Source: Nematostella vectensis (taxonomy: Eukaryota > Cnidaria > Anthozoa > Actiniaria > Edwardsiidae). From it: a DNA stretch of 64,000 nt. Below the pieces are notes generated by a model, which saw only the letters and a program-made list of their open reading frames with translations, searched no databases and had not been told where the DNA came from. This document shows positions 24,110-35,914 of the stretch, in pieces; within the stretch, counting starts at the first letter, position 1; each line of letters starts with the position of its first letter. The position numbers and the translations under genes are program-made. The stretch spans positions 9,759,719-9,823,718 of the forward strand of contig NC_064046.1 of the NCBI RefSeq assembly GCF_932526225.1. The letters run 5' to 3'.

Positions 24110-25490
24110 CCCCCCTTAGGGGATGTTAAACGTTTTTACCGATTCTGTTGTCTCTTAATAAAATTCGACCATCGCTATTTCTAAAAAGGTGTCCAAGGTT
24201 TTTTTTCGATACTGCCCTCTCTTAGGGTCAAAAATTCCTTTGATCACACCCAAGTTGCAACCCGGGATGCAAGCGATCTCAGTTCCGCTCGTGCAACTTT
24301 GTCACATGTGAAACAAACAAGGCAGCTATCGCAGCTATCGCCGATCGTTTGAAGCGCGTTCAGATCCTCAACTTTTGATTCTCATAAACGCAGGTTCGAC
24401 ATACAACTACATCAAGCAAGTACTTTCGGTAAGGCCTATTTTACCAATAGCGTCGGGTAATAGTCTGGAAGATGAGCGGGTTGCGCTAAAATGTTGAAAA
24501 GGAATAAATTCTTTAGTTTTCTAATTATCTTAACAAAAATACTCTCAAATGGACTATCTGGAATTTATTCTCGTGCAACACTGGTCCTTTTGCCCCTCTC
24601 ACACAAGTTGCCTTAGGGTTTGGACTTAGCAAGGGGCGTAAATTCGGGGATGGATCTTTGTCGGCAAGAGTGCATTTATTTTTTCAAATATTGCAAGGAC
24701 AATTTTGGCGTGAAATAAAGATTCATAAATCGCGAAGTTGACAGGTCAGTTTTCAGCCAAAAATTCGTGTGCTTCAAGTTAGAGTATTGTTAGGTGTTAC
24801 TGTGAATTTAGAAAAAAAATAATCGCGCAGATTTCGGGATTTTTATTTTAATATAATATATTGCTTCCATTTAACTTGCATGACAGAAAAATTGGATTTC
24901 CAAGAAGAGTAAATCTAGCCGAATCTGATAAAGCATAGATGTATTAATAAAATCTGAAAAATTTACGAAAATCGCGCCGAAAATGAGTCTTCTGTAGGGA
25001 GGGAACTTAGTATAAGCTGTTCAGCCAAAACAACCTCGGCACACCACCTTAATGCAGAAGAGCACCTATGACAGCCACTGATCAAGCAAGAAAACAAAAC
25101 TGCAAAAACACAAAACTATTGGCTTTTGTGTAAATAACAGGAAAAATTTATAGGTGACTTGCACTAAAAAATAATGAAACATTTTGTGGCTATTTAACCA
25201 GAGAGGGACAAAAAGATAAAACACAAATAAAAACCTTCCGGCTGATTTTTATGTATGCGCAAATTTAGTTGCTCTTTGTTTTGTTACTGATGCTGTAAAA
25301 GCCCGAGCGCTTGCAATTTTACCACCCAAAAGGTGGGATTTGCTAGGCAAGTAATATTTAGATATGTAGAATTCATTGTCAGGGTGTTAAGACCGTTACA
25401 GCTCAAGTATTTAGAATCCTAATACACTATTTCTATTGTAGTATTAACAAGAAACTGACTTATTACCATTTTGTTTGTATACTTATAATA
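24110..25490. other. AT-rich intergenic DNA
   Basis: No coding frame of interest, RNA gene or terminal repeat recognised on either strand. Base composition falls sharply back to AT-rich just after 24,110, marking the edge of the GC-rich island. Confidence 0.5.
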
Positions 25491-25493
25491 TGA

Positions 25494-25601
25494 TGGAGAA
25501 CTTTGGGAGGAATTGGGAGAATATGGGAGAATTTTATTTGGAGGAATTGGGAGAATCTGGGAGAACTTTGGAAAGAATTGGGAGAATCTGGGAGAACTTG
25601 G
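25494..25601. repeat. Imperfect GGGAGAAT-type repeat
   Basis: Short imperfect tandem repeat built on GGAATTGGGAGAATCTGGGAGAACTT, three to four irregular copies of about 20-27 bases. Confidence 0.7.
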
Positions 25602-27789
25602 AATTGCACTCCGATTTATATTGTTATAAAATGTGTTTTTAGAAAACGATGTTAGCGCCATAAGGCGAATCTAAACATGTATTGTATCCCACTGGGGCGC
25701 CCATCACTCTCTACACGACAGGAGCCGGTACCTTTTAAATGTCTCATTATTTTTCGATATAAATATTCAAGCACTCAAGAATTCTATTTTCAAAGTTGGT
25801 ACACATAATACTGAAACCATTTACAATTCTAGTATTTAAAGCTACTATGTCTAAATGAAGCCTTTTCGATGAGTGAATTGAATGTAGGTTGTAGAAGTTC
25901 ACATTAAGCTCAAAACACGTTGCCTTCCCTTTTTCGTCAAGGTGCCTCTTTTTTGAAAACGTCAGCGTTGTAATTGATAGAAAATATTCGTATTTCCTTG
26001 TTCGCACTGTTATCTTTTTCCTCAGTCTGAGGCACCATTGTGATTATATATAGTATAGATAACTAGCCGCCTATGATTCAACCGAGGGTGAGATAGAGGG
26101 TTAGCTACGATAATTTTATCTTTACGATAGTTCCACAACTTCTCATGTGAATGGCGTTCCGATTTATTTTGTTATAAATTGCTTTTTTAGACAAACGATG
26201 CAATATTATATTGAAAATGCATTGTGTCCCATTTCCAGATGGTGCCCATCACGTCTCTACATGACATGAGCCGCTATCCTTTTAATGTCTTATTATTTTG
26301 TCGAGATAGAGAAAACATTCAAGCACTCAAAAAAGATTTTAGTTTAGTTATGGTACACATAATATTAAAATATAATTTACAGTTCTATTTTTCTAAAAAA
26401 AAAACTTCTATGGTCTACATAAAGTTGCCCCCCCCCTTTATTCGTCAAGGTGGCTTTAAATGCCTCTATTCGAAAAACGTCCATGGTATAAATAATGGAA
26501 TGAGATATTCGTATTTGCCTATTCGCACTGTTTCCTCTTTTCCGCAGTCTGAGTCGCCAAAGGTGATAAGAGGATAATTAAGATATTAGAGGTAGGTATT
26601 AGTTTTACAGAAATAAATGTAGCCGAATTTTATATCGATTGACTTGTTGGCAACTGTTTGAATTTTTCTGCTAATAGGCGTATAAGATTGATGCAAATTT
26701 TTCTTTTTTCCATTACCTGCCAGACTTTTCTCAAAAGCCTGTCTTTCGTAGTAAAGACTTATTTAGATCTTTATATAAATATATATTACTTTTTTAACAC
26801 ATTTTATATATAGGTTTATAAGGCTGCATATGAGTTCTATCTTTTTTTTTACAATTTGGTCAGATACCCTCTATAATCCATGAATGATTTAGCTAACAGT
26901 GCTTGCGGTATCTAGGATGTAAACTTTTTAAGTAATTTTTGAATGTGGCTCACATGTGGTATAGTCTTACTATTGAAAAGTAAATATCAGGGCGTGATTA
27001 TTGTTACATTGGAAGGGCGGGATAAACGGGGAGTGGCCAATAAACGACTCCAAATTTATAACAAAACTAGCCCCCTAGTTCTAGTTCAACTGAGGGTGAG
27101 ATAGAGGGTTTGCTAATTTTTGGGTTCCTGTGTTTTACTTGTGAATGGCGCTCTGATTGATATTATTAGAAACCGTATTTTTAGAAGGCAGTATGCCAGC
27201 CCCATAAGGCGAAGCTCTAAACGCATCAATTAGATTGAAAATGTATTGCATCCCATTTCCAGATGGTGCCCATCACGTCTCTTCACGACATGAGCCGCTA
27301 TCGTGTTTTCTTATTTTTTTCGAGATAGAGACAAAATTCAAGCACTCAAAAAAGATTATAGTTTAATCATGGTACATATAATTTTGAAATATTATTTACA
27401 GTTCTATTTTTCTAAAAAAACTACTATGGTCTACATAAAGTTGCCCCCCCCCCCCCCTTTATTCGTCAAGGTGGCTTTAAATGCCTCTATTCGAAAAACG
27501 TCCATGGTATAAATAATGGAATGAGATATTCGTATTTGCCTATTCGCACTGTTTCCTTCTTTCCGCAGTCTGAGTCGCCATAGGAGATAAGAGGATAATT
27601 AAGATATTAGAGGTAGATATTAGTTTTACAGAAATAAATGTAGCCGAATTTTATATAGATTGATGTGTTGGCAACTGTTTGAATTTTTCTGCTAATAGGC
27701 GTAGAAGATTGATGCAAGTTTTATTTTTTTCCATTACCTGCCAGACTCTTCTCAAAAGCCTGTCTTTCGTAGTAAAGTTTTATTTAGAT

Positions 27790-27790
<1 letters not shown>
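25602..27790. repeat. Duplicated ~1.0 kb AT-rich repeat, three related copies
   Basis: Two long copies lie about 1,003 bases apart. GGGTGAGATAGAGGG occurs at about 26,086 and 27,092, and the following ~700 bases (including GTGCCCATCACGTCTCT, AAAGTTGCCCCCC, and TTCGTCAAGGTGGCTTTAAA) match closely. A third, more diverged partial copy begins at about 25,602 (CTCCGATTTATATTGTTATA) and carries GCGCCATAAGGCGAA, which the 27.2 kb copy also has. The small open frames within are poly-pyrimidine driven and not convincing. The second copy ends at a (TA)n tract. Element class unknown. Confidence 0.8.

Positions 27791-27793
<3 letters not shown>

Positions 27794-27823
<30 letters not shown>
27794..27823. 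repeat. (TA)n microsatellite
   Basis: About 15 TA units in perfect tandem, directly left of the 3' end of the Penelope-like element. Such elements often sit next to simple repeats; insertion into a pre-existing TA tract is one explanation. Confidence 0.9.
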
Positions 27824-27824
<1 letters not shown>

Positions 27825-27979
27825 TGGTTTGTAGGAAAAAAACACGCGAACTACCGTTTCATCTCTACAAGCCTGTTTCGTTGTTGCCCACTACCATCAC
27901 TTATATACTATCTATGTATAAAATTAACATAAAAATAGGGAGCGAAATTTGAATGGCTCTTATGATGAAATTGAATTGT

Positions 27980-29250
27980 TCAGCTGTTGCATAACAAGGC
28001 TTTGCTCCTGTGGCGGCACGAAGACACTAGCTCGTTACGCTTGTTTAAAGTTGATAGCTTGGGTTGACGGATAATGATAAGTTTTTCTTTGAGGCAGAGA
28101 TTACATCTTTTGCTAGAGCTGTTGTAGCCGGAGTGAGATGACAGGATTTTCCATGAGATAAAGTGTTCTATGTCGTTGTCTTTAAAGCTCCATATGTACT
28201 TGCTTAGTTCGGTCGAGTTTCTGTGTTTAGCGTGTCGGAATGAGGCGGTGTGGTTTCTATATCTTGTCTTGAATTCGTTCTCGGTTAGTCCTACGTAGGT
28301 TTCGGAGGTGTTGTTGTCCTTTCTTGTTACAGTAGCTTGGTAGATAACAGATGATTGGAGGCAGTTTCCGTCAAGGGGGCACGCGTTCTTTTGTCTGCAG
28401 TTGCATGTTTTGTTATTGGCGGTGGCGAGGGAGGTAGGGGCGTCTTCGGTTGTTATTGATGAGGCGATTATGCGTTTGTTGTGGCGGTCAATTATCTGCT
28501 TGATGTTGCTCATGCAGCTATAACTGATTTTGATTGTGTTCCGGTTGAAGATTTTTCTGAGTTTGTGGTCTTTAGGGAAGTGCTTGTCTATGAGTGAGAG
28601 GAATCTGTGGCCGATGTTGGTGCTTGTGTTCTTGCTAAAAGGGGGGTTGTACCAGATGATGTTGTTGCGCTGGCGGTTCTTGCGTTTGCTTGTGGTGTTT
28701 GGTTCGTAGTGCAGCGTGTAGTTATATCCACTTTCGTCGAGTGCTATCTGGTATGGCGGGGCGGCTTGGTCGAAGGTTTCTTTGTCTGATAATAGTGTAG
28801 ATAAGCGTTTGTTGATACTGGCAGGGATATTCTTTGTGATGGTAGGTGGGTGGTTGCTATCGCGGTGGACGTACTTGTTGAAGATTCGGCATAGTTCTTT
28901 CTTGATATTTTCTGTGTTTTTAGGTGTGGCGCTTGTGATGGCTAGTCCGTCGTCGCGGTAGAGTCCTACGTTGATGTTAAGGTCTTGGAGTTGGGAGAGG
29001 AGGAAGTTGCCTACAAGTTCGCATGTTTCAGCGCCGTCGTAGCTTCCCATTGTCACGTCAAATGTCGAGTTGCCTTTTTTGTGCCAGAGTGTTTGGTTGT
29101 GAACTAGGATAGAGCTCTTGGCGTGGGTTATGATGTTTTTTTCTTCAGCGGTAATGCAGTCGTAGTCAGCGGCGAAGTCGAGGGCTTTGTTTAGGAGTTT
29201 ATGGCTGATGGATGGGTAGAATTCCACTATGTCGAAACATATAAAGTTGG
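27980..29250 (-). CDS. Penelope-like element: RT core and GIY-YIG endonuclease
   Basis: A 415-codon open frame from 29,227 to 27,980 on the minus strand, continuing a frame open from about 29,275. It begins in RT motif A (FDIVEFYPSIS), has the catalytic box LYRDDGLAI (YRDD, residues 90-93, codons at 28949-28960), then a Cys cluster (CNCRQKNACPLDGNC, residues 275-289) and a C-terminal GIY-YIG nuclease (IYQATV about 295-300; YVGLTENEFKTRYRNH 311-326). RT plus C-terminal GIY-YIG with a preceding Cys motif is the canonical Penelope-like arrangement. No stop or frameshift interrupts these domains. I did not assign a subclade. Confidence 0.9.
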
Positions 29251-29253
29251 ATG

Positions 29254-29690
29254 CTATCTTGTTTTTGTTGATGTGAACCAGTCGATTACGGCTTTAGTGC
29301 TTTTCCATTGGTGAAAGTTACGTTTTGTTGCGATGGTGGTGGTGTTGATGCGGTCGAGGATACTTTTGCTGATCTTGCCTATTTCGGACTTGATAGGGTT
29401 GATGAGTCTGCAGGTCGGTTCATTAGCGAAGTTCGGTTTGTGATCTTTGAGTGTTTTAAATGCTTGTTTGTTGGCGGTGGTGTCCATTCTATCGTCGATT
29501 CCTAGTTTTTTCGCGATGTTTTTGTTTTCTTTGTGGATGGCTTGCGTAGTCTCGGATGGAGTTTTCTTGTAGGATTTTGTTATTTCTTTTTCTAGGAGAT
29601 TCTTGTAGGCTGACGGTTCTAGTTTATAGAAGTTGGTAGTTTTGTCGGCGGCGACCGGCGAGTAAGGATACTGTACCATTACAGGTAAAA
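29254..29690 (-). CDS. Penelope-like element: N-terminal part of RT protein
   Basis: Minus-strand frame 29,679-29,254 with AFKTLKDHKPNFANEPTCRL and INPIKSEIGKISKSIL, the early RT motifs of Penelope-like proteins. It joins the main frame through a single shift near 29,270-29,280 in an A-rich run (ACAAAAACAAG). The copy is therefore one indel away from a continuous RT-endonuclease. The protein is short at its N-terminus and no terminal repeat is seen to the right of 29,690, so the copy is probably 5' truncated there. Confidence 0.8.
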
Positions 29691-29699
29691 TACCTTATC

Positions 29700-30830
29700 T
29701 ATCTAGCAAAATATAAAACAACTAATAAGACTCATTAGATATCAATTCATTAGATATCAGCTTCATTTATGCCCCCCCCCCCCCATTTATGTATAATATA
29801 TTTGTTACATGTTTGTTTGGGGGAATATAATGCATTGATTATGCTTTTATTCTATTCTTTGTAACAGTTCCTAAATACATTTCAAAGGAAAATCAGAACA
29901 TAGTCCAGCGTAGTATTCGAGCGTTTCCTTATTTTAAGAGGGGAGAAGATTACAACCCTTTCACCTTCACGACGCTTACGATCACTCGATCCTCTAACAG
30001 ATCTCATCGATTTCCTGGTTAACTTTTTGTGTTATCCTTCGCAAACTTACAGTCATATTGCCCTTCCATTTCGGCGATATTCTATTTGACTCCTACTCGT
30101 GATTTCATAAAGACTTGTAGCGAGATGTTTGTTGATATTTTTTGGATTTTTTTAATGTTTCTTCGCTCGAAGTAAATTAATCATAAAAAAACCACTTGTT
30201 CCCAGAAAACTCACAAAAATATTGCCAAGAACAGATGAAGCAATCATTTAAAAAGTGTCCAAAATAAATGTTTAGTAGCGTATCGTAAGGTGGGAGTCAT
30301 CCGCCATCCGATGAAAATACAGAAAACCACAGGAAACCCAAAAGGTTGCTTAGGATCCTTTAAATGCCTTTGCTTCATAACTACGAAAAGCATAAAAGCA
30401 GATCCTGAACATTTCATGATTTTTAAGATGCGTTTAAATATAGTGAAGTTAGTAATTTGTTTAAGAACATTCTTAAAGACACTTAAATAAAATACTACAT
30501 GTAAAAACATTTAAAAAGTGACTTAAATTTACTTAAATATACTACTATATTTAAGATGGGTGCTTAAACTTAACTTAAAGTTACTAAATTTATTTAGTAA
30601 ATTTAAGAAACATTTAAGAAACCACGTAAAGCCTTGTAAATTTATATTTTCGCCCAGTCATCGTCTTTGAAGTGAAGGACTAACTCTGAAAGATACAAAA
30701 CACAAATATATTCCAACGAACGGGTGGGAAGGGAGGGATTGCATTGTTAAATCTCGTCTCTTATTTCTCGTATATACTTTACCAGTAAGCAGGCTTTCAT
30801 AATCCCCTATTATATTCTAAAATACTCAGA
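29700..30830. other. AT-rich intergenic DNA
   Basis: Contains a C14 tract near 29,774-29,787 and, at about 30,420-30,640, low-complexity DNA built from ACTTAAAT/TTTAAG steps. No gene recognised. Confidence 0.5.
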
Positions 30831-30837
30831 AAAAGAC

Positions 30838-31922
30838 TCAATTTAACAATGCATGTCCAAAGCCAAAAATAATATGTTTATGTACCACTAGACAGTATAT
30901 CTCTTCCAGCGGTAGGATTAAAGCTTGGCCTGTAGTAGAATGTAATAAACGTGTATTCCCGTGACCAGTAAGCGAATGATAAATTTTTTGGGATTGAGAA
31001 TCCCTGTTTTCTGGCCTCCGTGGCCACTGCTTCACGTACTGAATGTGCCTTAAAGATACTGGTGTCTCAGTACTTGTATCCCGTGTGGCCAGCACAGCCC
31101 TGGCATCCCCTCCTACTAGACTTGTGCATAGATAACCCTCAACTATTTCCACTCAGGAGAGATTTACTTTCTCAGGACCACAAACCTTACCCACTAGAAC
31201 ACCTTCAACTAGCTGGATGGCTTCTATCAACAAAGGTTTCCTGGAGGCAGGCATCCCTACTAGGTCTTTAGAAATCCTCCTTGCAGAATGGTGTAAAAAC
31301 ACTAGTGATATCTTTGATATCGTGAGCTTGCTCACGTCTCTTGGTGGATAATTGAGCTGAGGATTCACCCAAAAGCATTTGGTACATTGGACAAAATTGA
31401 GGGTTTTTGCCTAGGACAGTTTATCATCGTCTATAGCATCAGAGATAAGAAGCTTATCTTGAGTCTCTTTGTGTTTTTTATACTGTTGACCATGGTTGTG
31501 AGGTAGGAATCAAGAGAATGAGTAAAGGCAGCATCTGAAGCTGGCCGTGGAAATTCTTTAATGATTGAACCTCTCTCGAAGCACTGTAGGGGCTTCTGAA
31601 TAACTTTTAGAAAAGCACTTAGCGCCTCCCTAGCCTCCCAGAACTAGTAAGGTGAAAGTAGACCTTCAGTATCGTCCTCTTGCTCATAATTTTCGACCAT
31701 GCGGTCTAGGGTTTTGGAATCTTAGCGAATCCGTTTTGCCGCGTTATGATGCTCTTTTTCGATCATAATAACGTCAATCGAAGGAGCTGGCCTCTTGTTT
31801 GATCTCGCCGTTTGGTCCACACACTCTCCGGTGGAGTGGTCTACCATGTGGCCCACAGGCTCTACGGTTTCTTTATTGACATGAGTCGCCAAGTTTGGCA
31901 TAAATTGACGTAAAGATAGCAT
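30838..31922 (-). pseudogene. Unidentified coding scraps, possibly DIRS-type gag
   Basis: Three collinear minus-strand open frames (31,922-31,722; 31,368-31,153; 31,152-30,838) are separated by stops and frameshifts. Between 31,390 and 31,260 another frame reads QMLLGESSAQLSTKRREQAHDI, a pattern reminiscent of the gag-like protein of tyrosine-recombinase (DIRS-group) retroelements. I could not find an RT, RNase H or recombinase attached. The assignment is weak; it could equally be a decayed host exon set. Confidence 0.25.
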
Positions 31923-32189
31923 CAGAAATCATAGAGATGGATGACGTGTCGGCAACGAGAGCCTGGGCTATTGCGGAAGGCGATGGGTGGGAAGATTCAC
32001 TTACTATTTCCGCTGGATTGGGCTAGATTGAACCAGGAGAAACTTGGTTGACCGCCATCTATCCGTAAGGAGTGAACGAAAAAGGCGATGAGTCCGCAGT
32101 CACAGCGGGAATTGAAAAGGCATTACCAAGACTACTGTTTTGTTTCTTTGAAATCACTGTATTTTTAGTGAACAAAGGACATTTCATTG

Positions 32190-32530
32190 TTAATTAATTA
32201 ATAAATAGTAATTTATTTATAAAGCGCTAAAACTATGCTTATATATTCTAAAGCGCTCAACAGAAAACAAATTCTTAAAAAAAACATCTAAACTAAATCA
32301 ACATAACAAATTGTAACACGGTCAGCTAAATTAACAAGTCCTCTATGTGAAATAAGCCAATTTAGAAAGATGAGATTTTAGTGCTTTTTTAAATGGCTCA
32401 CGGCCTTTTATGTTCCTAACTAGCTCGGGTAGTGAATTCTACGCAGAAGGCCCAGCATGGGCAAAGCTCTGTCGCCAAAGGTTTTGCATCTTGTGTGTGG
32501 TACTGCAAGTACCAGGTCTTTGTTTGACCT
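32190..32530 (-). repeat. SINE- or MITE-like interspersed repeat
   Basis: Contains TTTATAAAGCGCTAAAAC and TATTCTAAAGCGCTCAACA, then a region with GGGTAGTGAATTCTACGCAGAAGGCCCAGC. This combination is typical of short non-autonomous repeats widespread in marine invertebrate genomes. The orientation is a guess and no terminal repeats or target duplications were identified. Confidence 0.35.
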
Positions 32531-32639
32531 TAGATTTTATTTTGAAGTATAATTGGTGGTTAGAATCCGCATTCTAAATTATCATATCCTCCTCCATCTC
32601 CTAAATTATCACATTATCATATCCTGCACATATTGCATC

Positions 32640-33632
32640 TGCTCTTGAAGCCTTAGATAGTAAAAGATGCTGGGTAAGGCTCTTTTTTGCCGACTTCCAG
32701 AAAGGATTTGACTTGATTGACCACTCCATTTTCTTAAATAAGATAAAATCCTTCGATATTCATTTTTGCTTGACAAAATGGATCGCTTAATTTTTATTAG
32801 ACAGATGCCAGTGTGTAAGCATAGGCAACCATTGTTCCCCAGTTTTGTATACCAATGAGGGAATTCCCCAAGGAACTAGGCTAGTCCCAGTCTTATTCGC
32901 CATCATGGTAAACGATCTAGTATCATTTTGGGGTCCTAGGGCCAAGTATGTGGACGACTTACCATCGTATTTAGGTAACATAGTGGATGATATTCGATCG
33001 TTCGCTTCCTCAAACATGCGCCTAAGCCCGTCAAAATGTAAGTCCATGTCGCTGGACTTCTTACGCTATAACAGTTACATCTGCCCGCCCCTAGCCGTCG
33101 GTGACACCACAATTGAGTCCGTCTCGTCGTTTAAGTTCCTAGGCGTATACATATAGATCTCACTTGTGGCGTGCACTGCGACTACATAATTAAGAAGTCC
33201 AACCGTAGGCTCTATGCCTTAAGGACACGCTGTAATGTAAACTCTCTAGATATCGTCACTGTCTATTGTGCCCTAATAAGGCCTATACTAGAATACTGCT
33301 ACTTTGTTTTTGCCGGCCTTCCATCCTACCTTTCTCAGGCTATCGAGAAGGTAGAAAAGCGTGTTCTGTCCATTATATTTCCAGGCCTTCCATATAGTGC
33401 CCTAGCTGCTGCAAACCTAGGCTTACTGGCACAAAGAACGTCTGACGCTTGTAGCAAAGTTATCAGCTCCATACACCAAAACAATCCCCTACATTGCTTG
33501 GTCAAGGACCGAATTACGCAGCGTAATACAAGATACGCCCTTAGATCCCACGGTGTATATAACATTAAGCCATGTAACACGACCCGATTTTCATATTTTG
33601 TCACAAACCAGTATGCTATAGTTATTTTTTAA
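32640..33632 (+). pseudogene. LINE reverse transcriptase C-terminal half (CR1/L2/Jockey group)
   Basis: Plus-strand remnant with FADFQKGFDLIDH (motif A region, about 32,680), NEGIPQGTRLVPVLFAIMVNDL (motif B, about 32,850-32,920), and KYVDDL (motif C, codons about 32,944-32,961). A C-terminal domain is open at 33,171-33,632 (IIKKSNRRLYALR, RPILEYC, VEKRVLSIIFPGLPY). About 50 residues after the YVDD box appear deleted, and there are stops at about 32,789 and 33,153. The pattern of the C-terminal domain is that of CR1/L2/Jockey-type LINEs. The 5' half is missing, as usual for LINEs. Confidence 0.8.
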
Positions 33633-33775
33633 CGTGGAAGTTTTGTACTTTTTATACTTTATTTATTAACGTAATTATTGTATTGTTGTCTGCTGACTGC
33701 AACTATAGTTTAAAAGTCAGTTCTACAAGAGTTGCGATTAAACTGATCTATCTATCTCGAAGAAAAATCCAATAA
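33633..33775 (+). mobile_element. 3' UTR and tail of LINE
   Basis: Short AT-rich non-coding end after the LINE stop codon, finishing in GATTAAACTGATCTATCTATCT, a short tandem repeat of the kind used as a LINE 3' terminus. Confidence 0.55.
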
Positions 33776-35910
33776 ACATACTGCTTTTAAATTTTAAAAA
33801 TTGTTTTCGCGTTTTCTGTTAAAATAATCGAAGATTGTTACGTAATCGACCGGAATTAAACTTGTGCTGTTTTATTACAGCTTTCTGAAAATAATATTAT
33901 TTTGATACAATAGTACCTTGTCGGTAGCAGTTACAATACTTGGAAGCGCGAGAGCTTGCCAGCCGCGGAGGGACAAAAGAAGACTTGTATGTTTAATTCG
34001 GTTCGGGAAAGCATTCAAATCCTCCAAAATTTAACAGAAGAAACAATCTGGTACTAGAATCCTCTGCTCAATGAAGGGAGCAGTGACATTAGAAAATATC
34101 CGATCCTTGTCTCGTTCAAGTTTTCTGGTGGAATGTCCGAATTATAGCCATTTCAATTTCCATAGCAAATGACTTGAGAGATACGTCCATGGACCCTTAA
34201 CATCGTTTATCTTTAGGGTCAAACAGGTTATCTTCATGCGTCGTAGGAAAATGATGCAATGCGAATAAATCAAAAGTTGCTTGTAATTTTTTTATCATGC
34301 ATTTGCATTTGAACGACGTCTCATAGAAGGAACGACCTCAAACCTAGGGCTATTTTGACAGTCACTGAAATCTCAAGATTTATCATTGGTTTATTTTTGT
34401 GACCCCATGGAGATTGCTTGAGAACTTCCACGTACACAGTGAAACACACGTTTGACTCATCGATAAACGCATCCAGCAAAAACATCCATTCGTAAAGTAA
34501 GTCTGCCTAAATACAGATTGTTTTGTCTTTTTTTCCAGGATAGATAGATACCTAGAACTTAAAACTTTCACTGATACATATAAATTGCGACATATCAAAC
34601 AGATAAAAGGGTGTAAGACAGGCGAACGGGACGCTTAAACAATGCCTTTTGCCAAATTTATTTATCAACACGAAAAACTGGACGCTTCATTGATTTTGTC
34701 ATCTCTCTTGCAACGGCAGATGCGCCTAAAACTTCATTTAGTTATTTTGTTTCCATTTCCTCCTAACAGCTACAATTGGACAAACTTACATTTTCATTCT
34801 GAATAGGAAGAAATATCGATTTAATATACGAAAAACACGATAACTTGACTCTTATATACTAGGGTTCCTCGCAGTGGCCGATTGGTACTATCGTGTCACA
34901 CCTTGAATTTCCAAAAAAATATACAATGTTCTTGAAGTTCAGTTTTAGCTTTCATCTTAAAACCCATGAAAATAAAGTTTAACATCGCCTCAGGAGATGA
35001 CCAATGGAATCGACACGTTTTAAAAAAAATCGTGTAAACACCGCCTTTTTCCCAAGAACTAGATAAAAGAAAACTCATTATATATATAAGGATTAAATAC
35101 CGTTCGTTGTAAATGACAATTTTGTTCGAAAGGCTTTTGTTTAGGGTAAAAAAAAATTTTGGGACCATAATAAACAAAAATTAAAATATAAGACCAAAAG
35201 TCATGCATATTTTATTGGCAATCAAATTTGAATTTAAGGCATAGTAAATATGAAATAATACTGTCAAGTGAGACAATGGCCCATGAAAATTGGGTGCAAA
35301 GAACACAAAAAAGAAACTTTATTTATTTTTATTCTTTACAAACAAACTCGGTATTGTTAGTGTAGTTCTTTTCTTCCTCTCCCCTGGAGAGCACCAAATA
35401 AATTCTTGAAGAAGTCTTAATTCTCTAACTCCACTACTTTTTCGGCTGCATGCTCCAATCTTTCAACGATTTCAATATAAGAAAGCTAATGAATCAGTTT
35501 TAGGTAGACCATATGTGATTCAATGATTAAGTATTTGTCCAAAAAGATGTGTTATTAAAATGAAATTGTATTTTTAAATAAATTGTATATTAAGCTTTAA
35601 AGCCCATGGACGTATCTCATTGGCTATGAAACTTGGTTGCTATGCGTGTGTTTCCTAACACTGAAGACGCGGGAAAATGGCTTTTTCGGCATTTTTGATG
35701 CGAAACTTTGAAATATAAAGAAAACAGCGCCAAATATGGGATAGAAATACAAAGGAAGGCAGCAAGCAGGGTGACAGGGTGAATAAAAAAGTTTCGCCAA
35801 AAATGTGTTCGTTTTTACAGAAAAACCATGCTTAATCTTTTTAGACGTATTTTTTCACCAAACGAAAATCAACAATCGTTTGAAATTGCTGGAAAAAAAC
35901 TGGTTTTCTC
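33776..35910. other. AT-rich intergenic DNA with an inverted-repeat pair
   Basis: No coding frame recognised. GAGATACGTCCATGG at 34,178-34,192 is repeated in inverse orientation at 35,604-35,618, with extended imperfect similarity outward (CATAGC...). This gives a possible MITE of about 1.47 kb (34,161-35,629). Within it, about 34,418-34,508 is related to 63,894-63,980. Confidence 0.4.
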
Positions 35911-35914
35911 TTTC

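Larger units (their letters stand above)
19211..24110. mobile_element. GC-rich endogenised virus-like (Polinton-like) island
   Basis: This block is visibly GC-richer than everything around it and holds at least six compact reading frames on both strands with very short spacers and one start/stop overlap. The gene style is that of a small double-stranded DNA virus or Polinton-type element. All frames carry frameshifts or stops. I recognise a capsid-like protein fragment, a coiled-coil/hydrophobic protein, a ~380-residue structural-looking protein, a small membrane-tail protein, a possible minor structural protein, and a Gly/Ala-rich membrane-active-looking protein with a basic tail. No polymerase B, retroviral-type integrase or packaging ATPase was seen, so the copy is partial. 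Identification as Polinton-like rests on recalled resemblance to repeated gene families in cnidarian genomes and is inference. Confidence 0.5.

Noticed and set aside
27840-27980. Search for a hammerhead in the 3' flank of the Penelope-like element
   Set aside because: A GAAAC-containing stem-like stretch exists on the minus strand, but there is no CUGANGA core, so no ribozyme is called.
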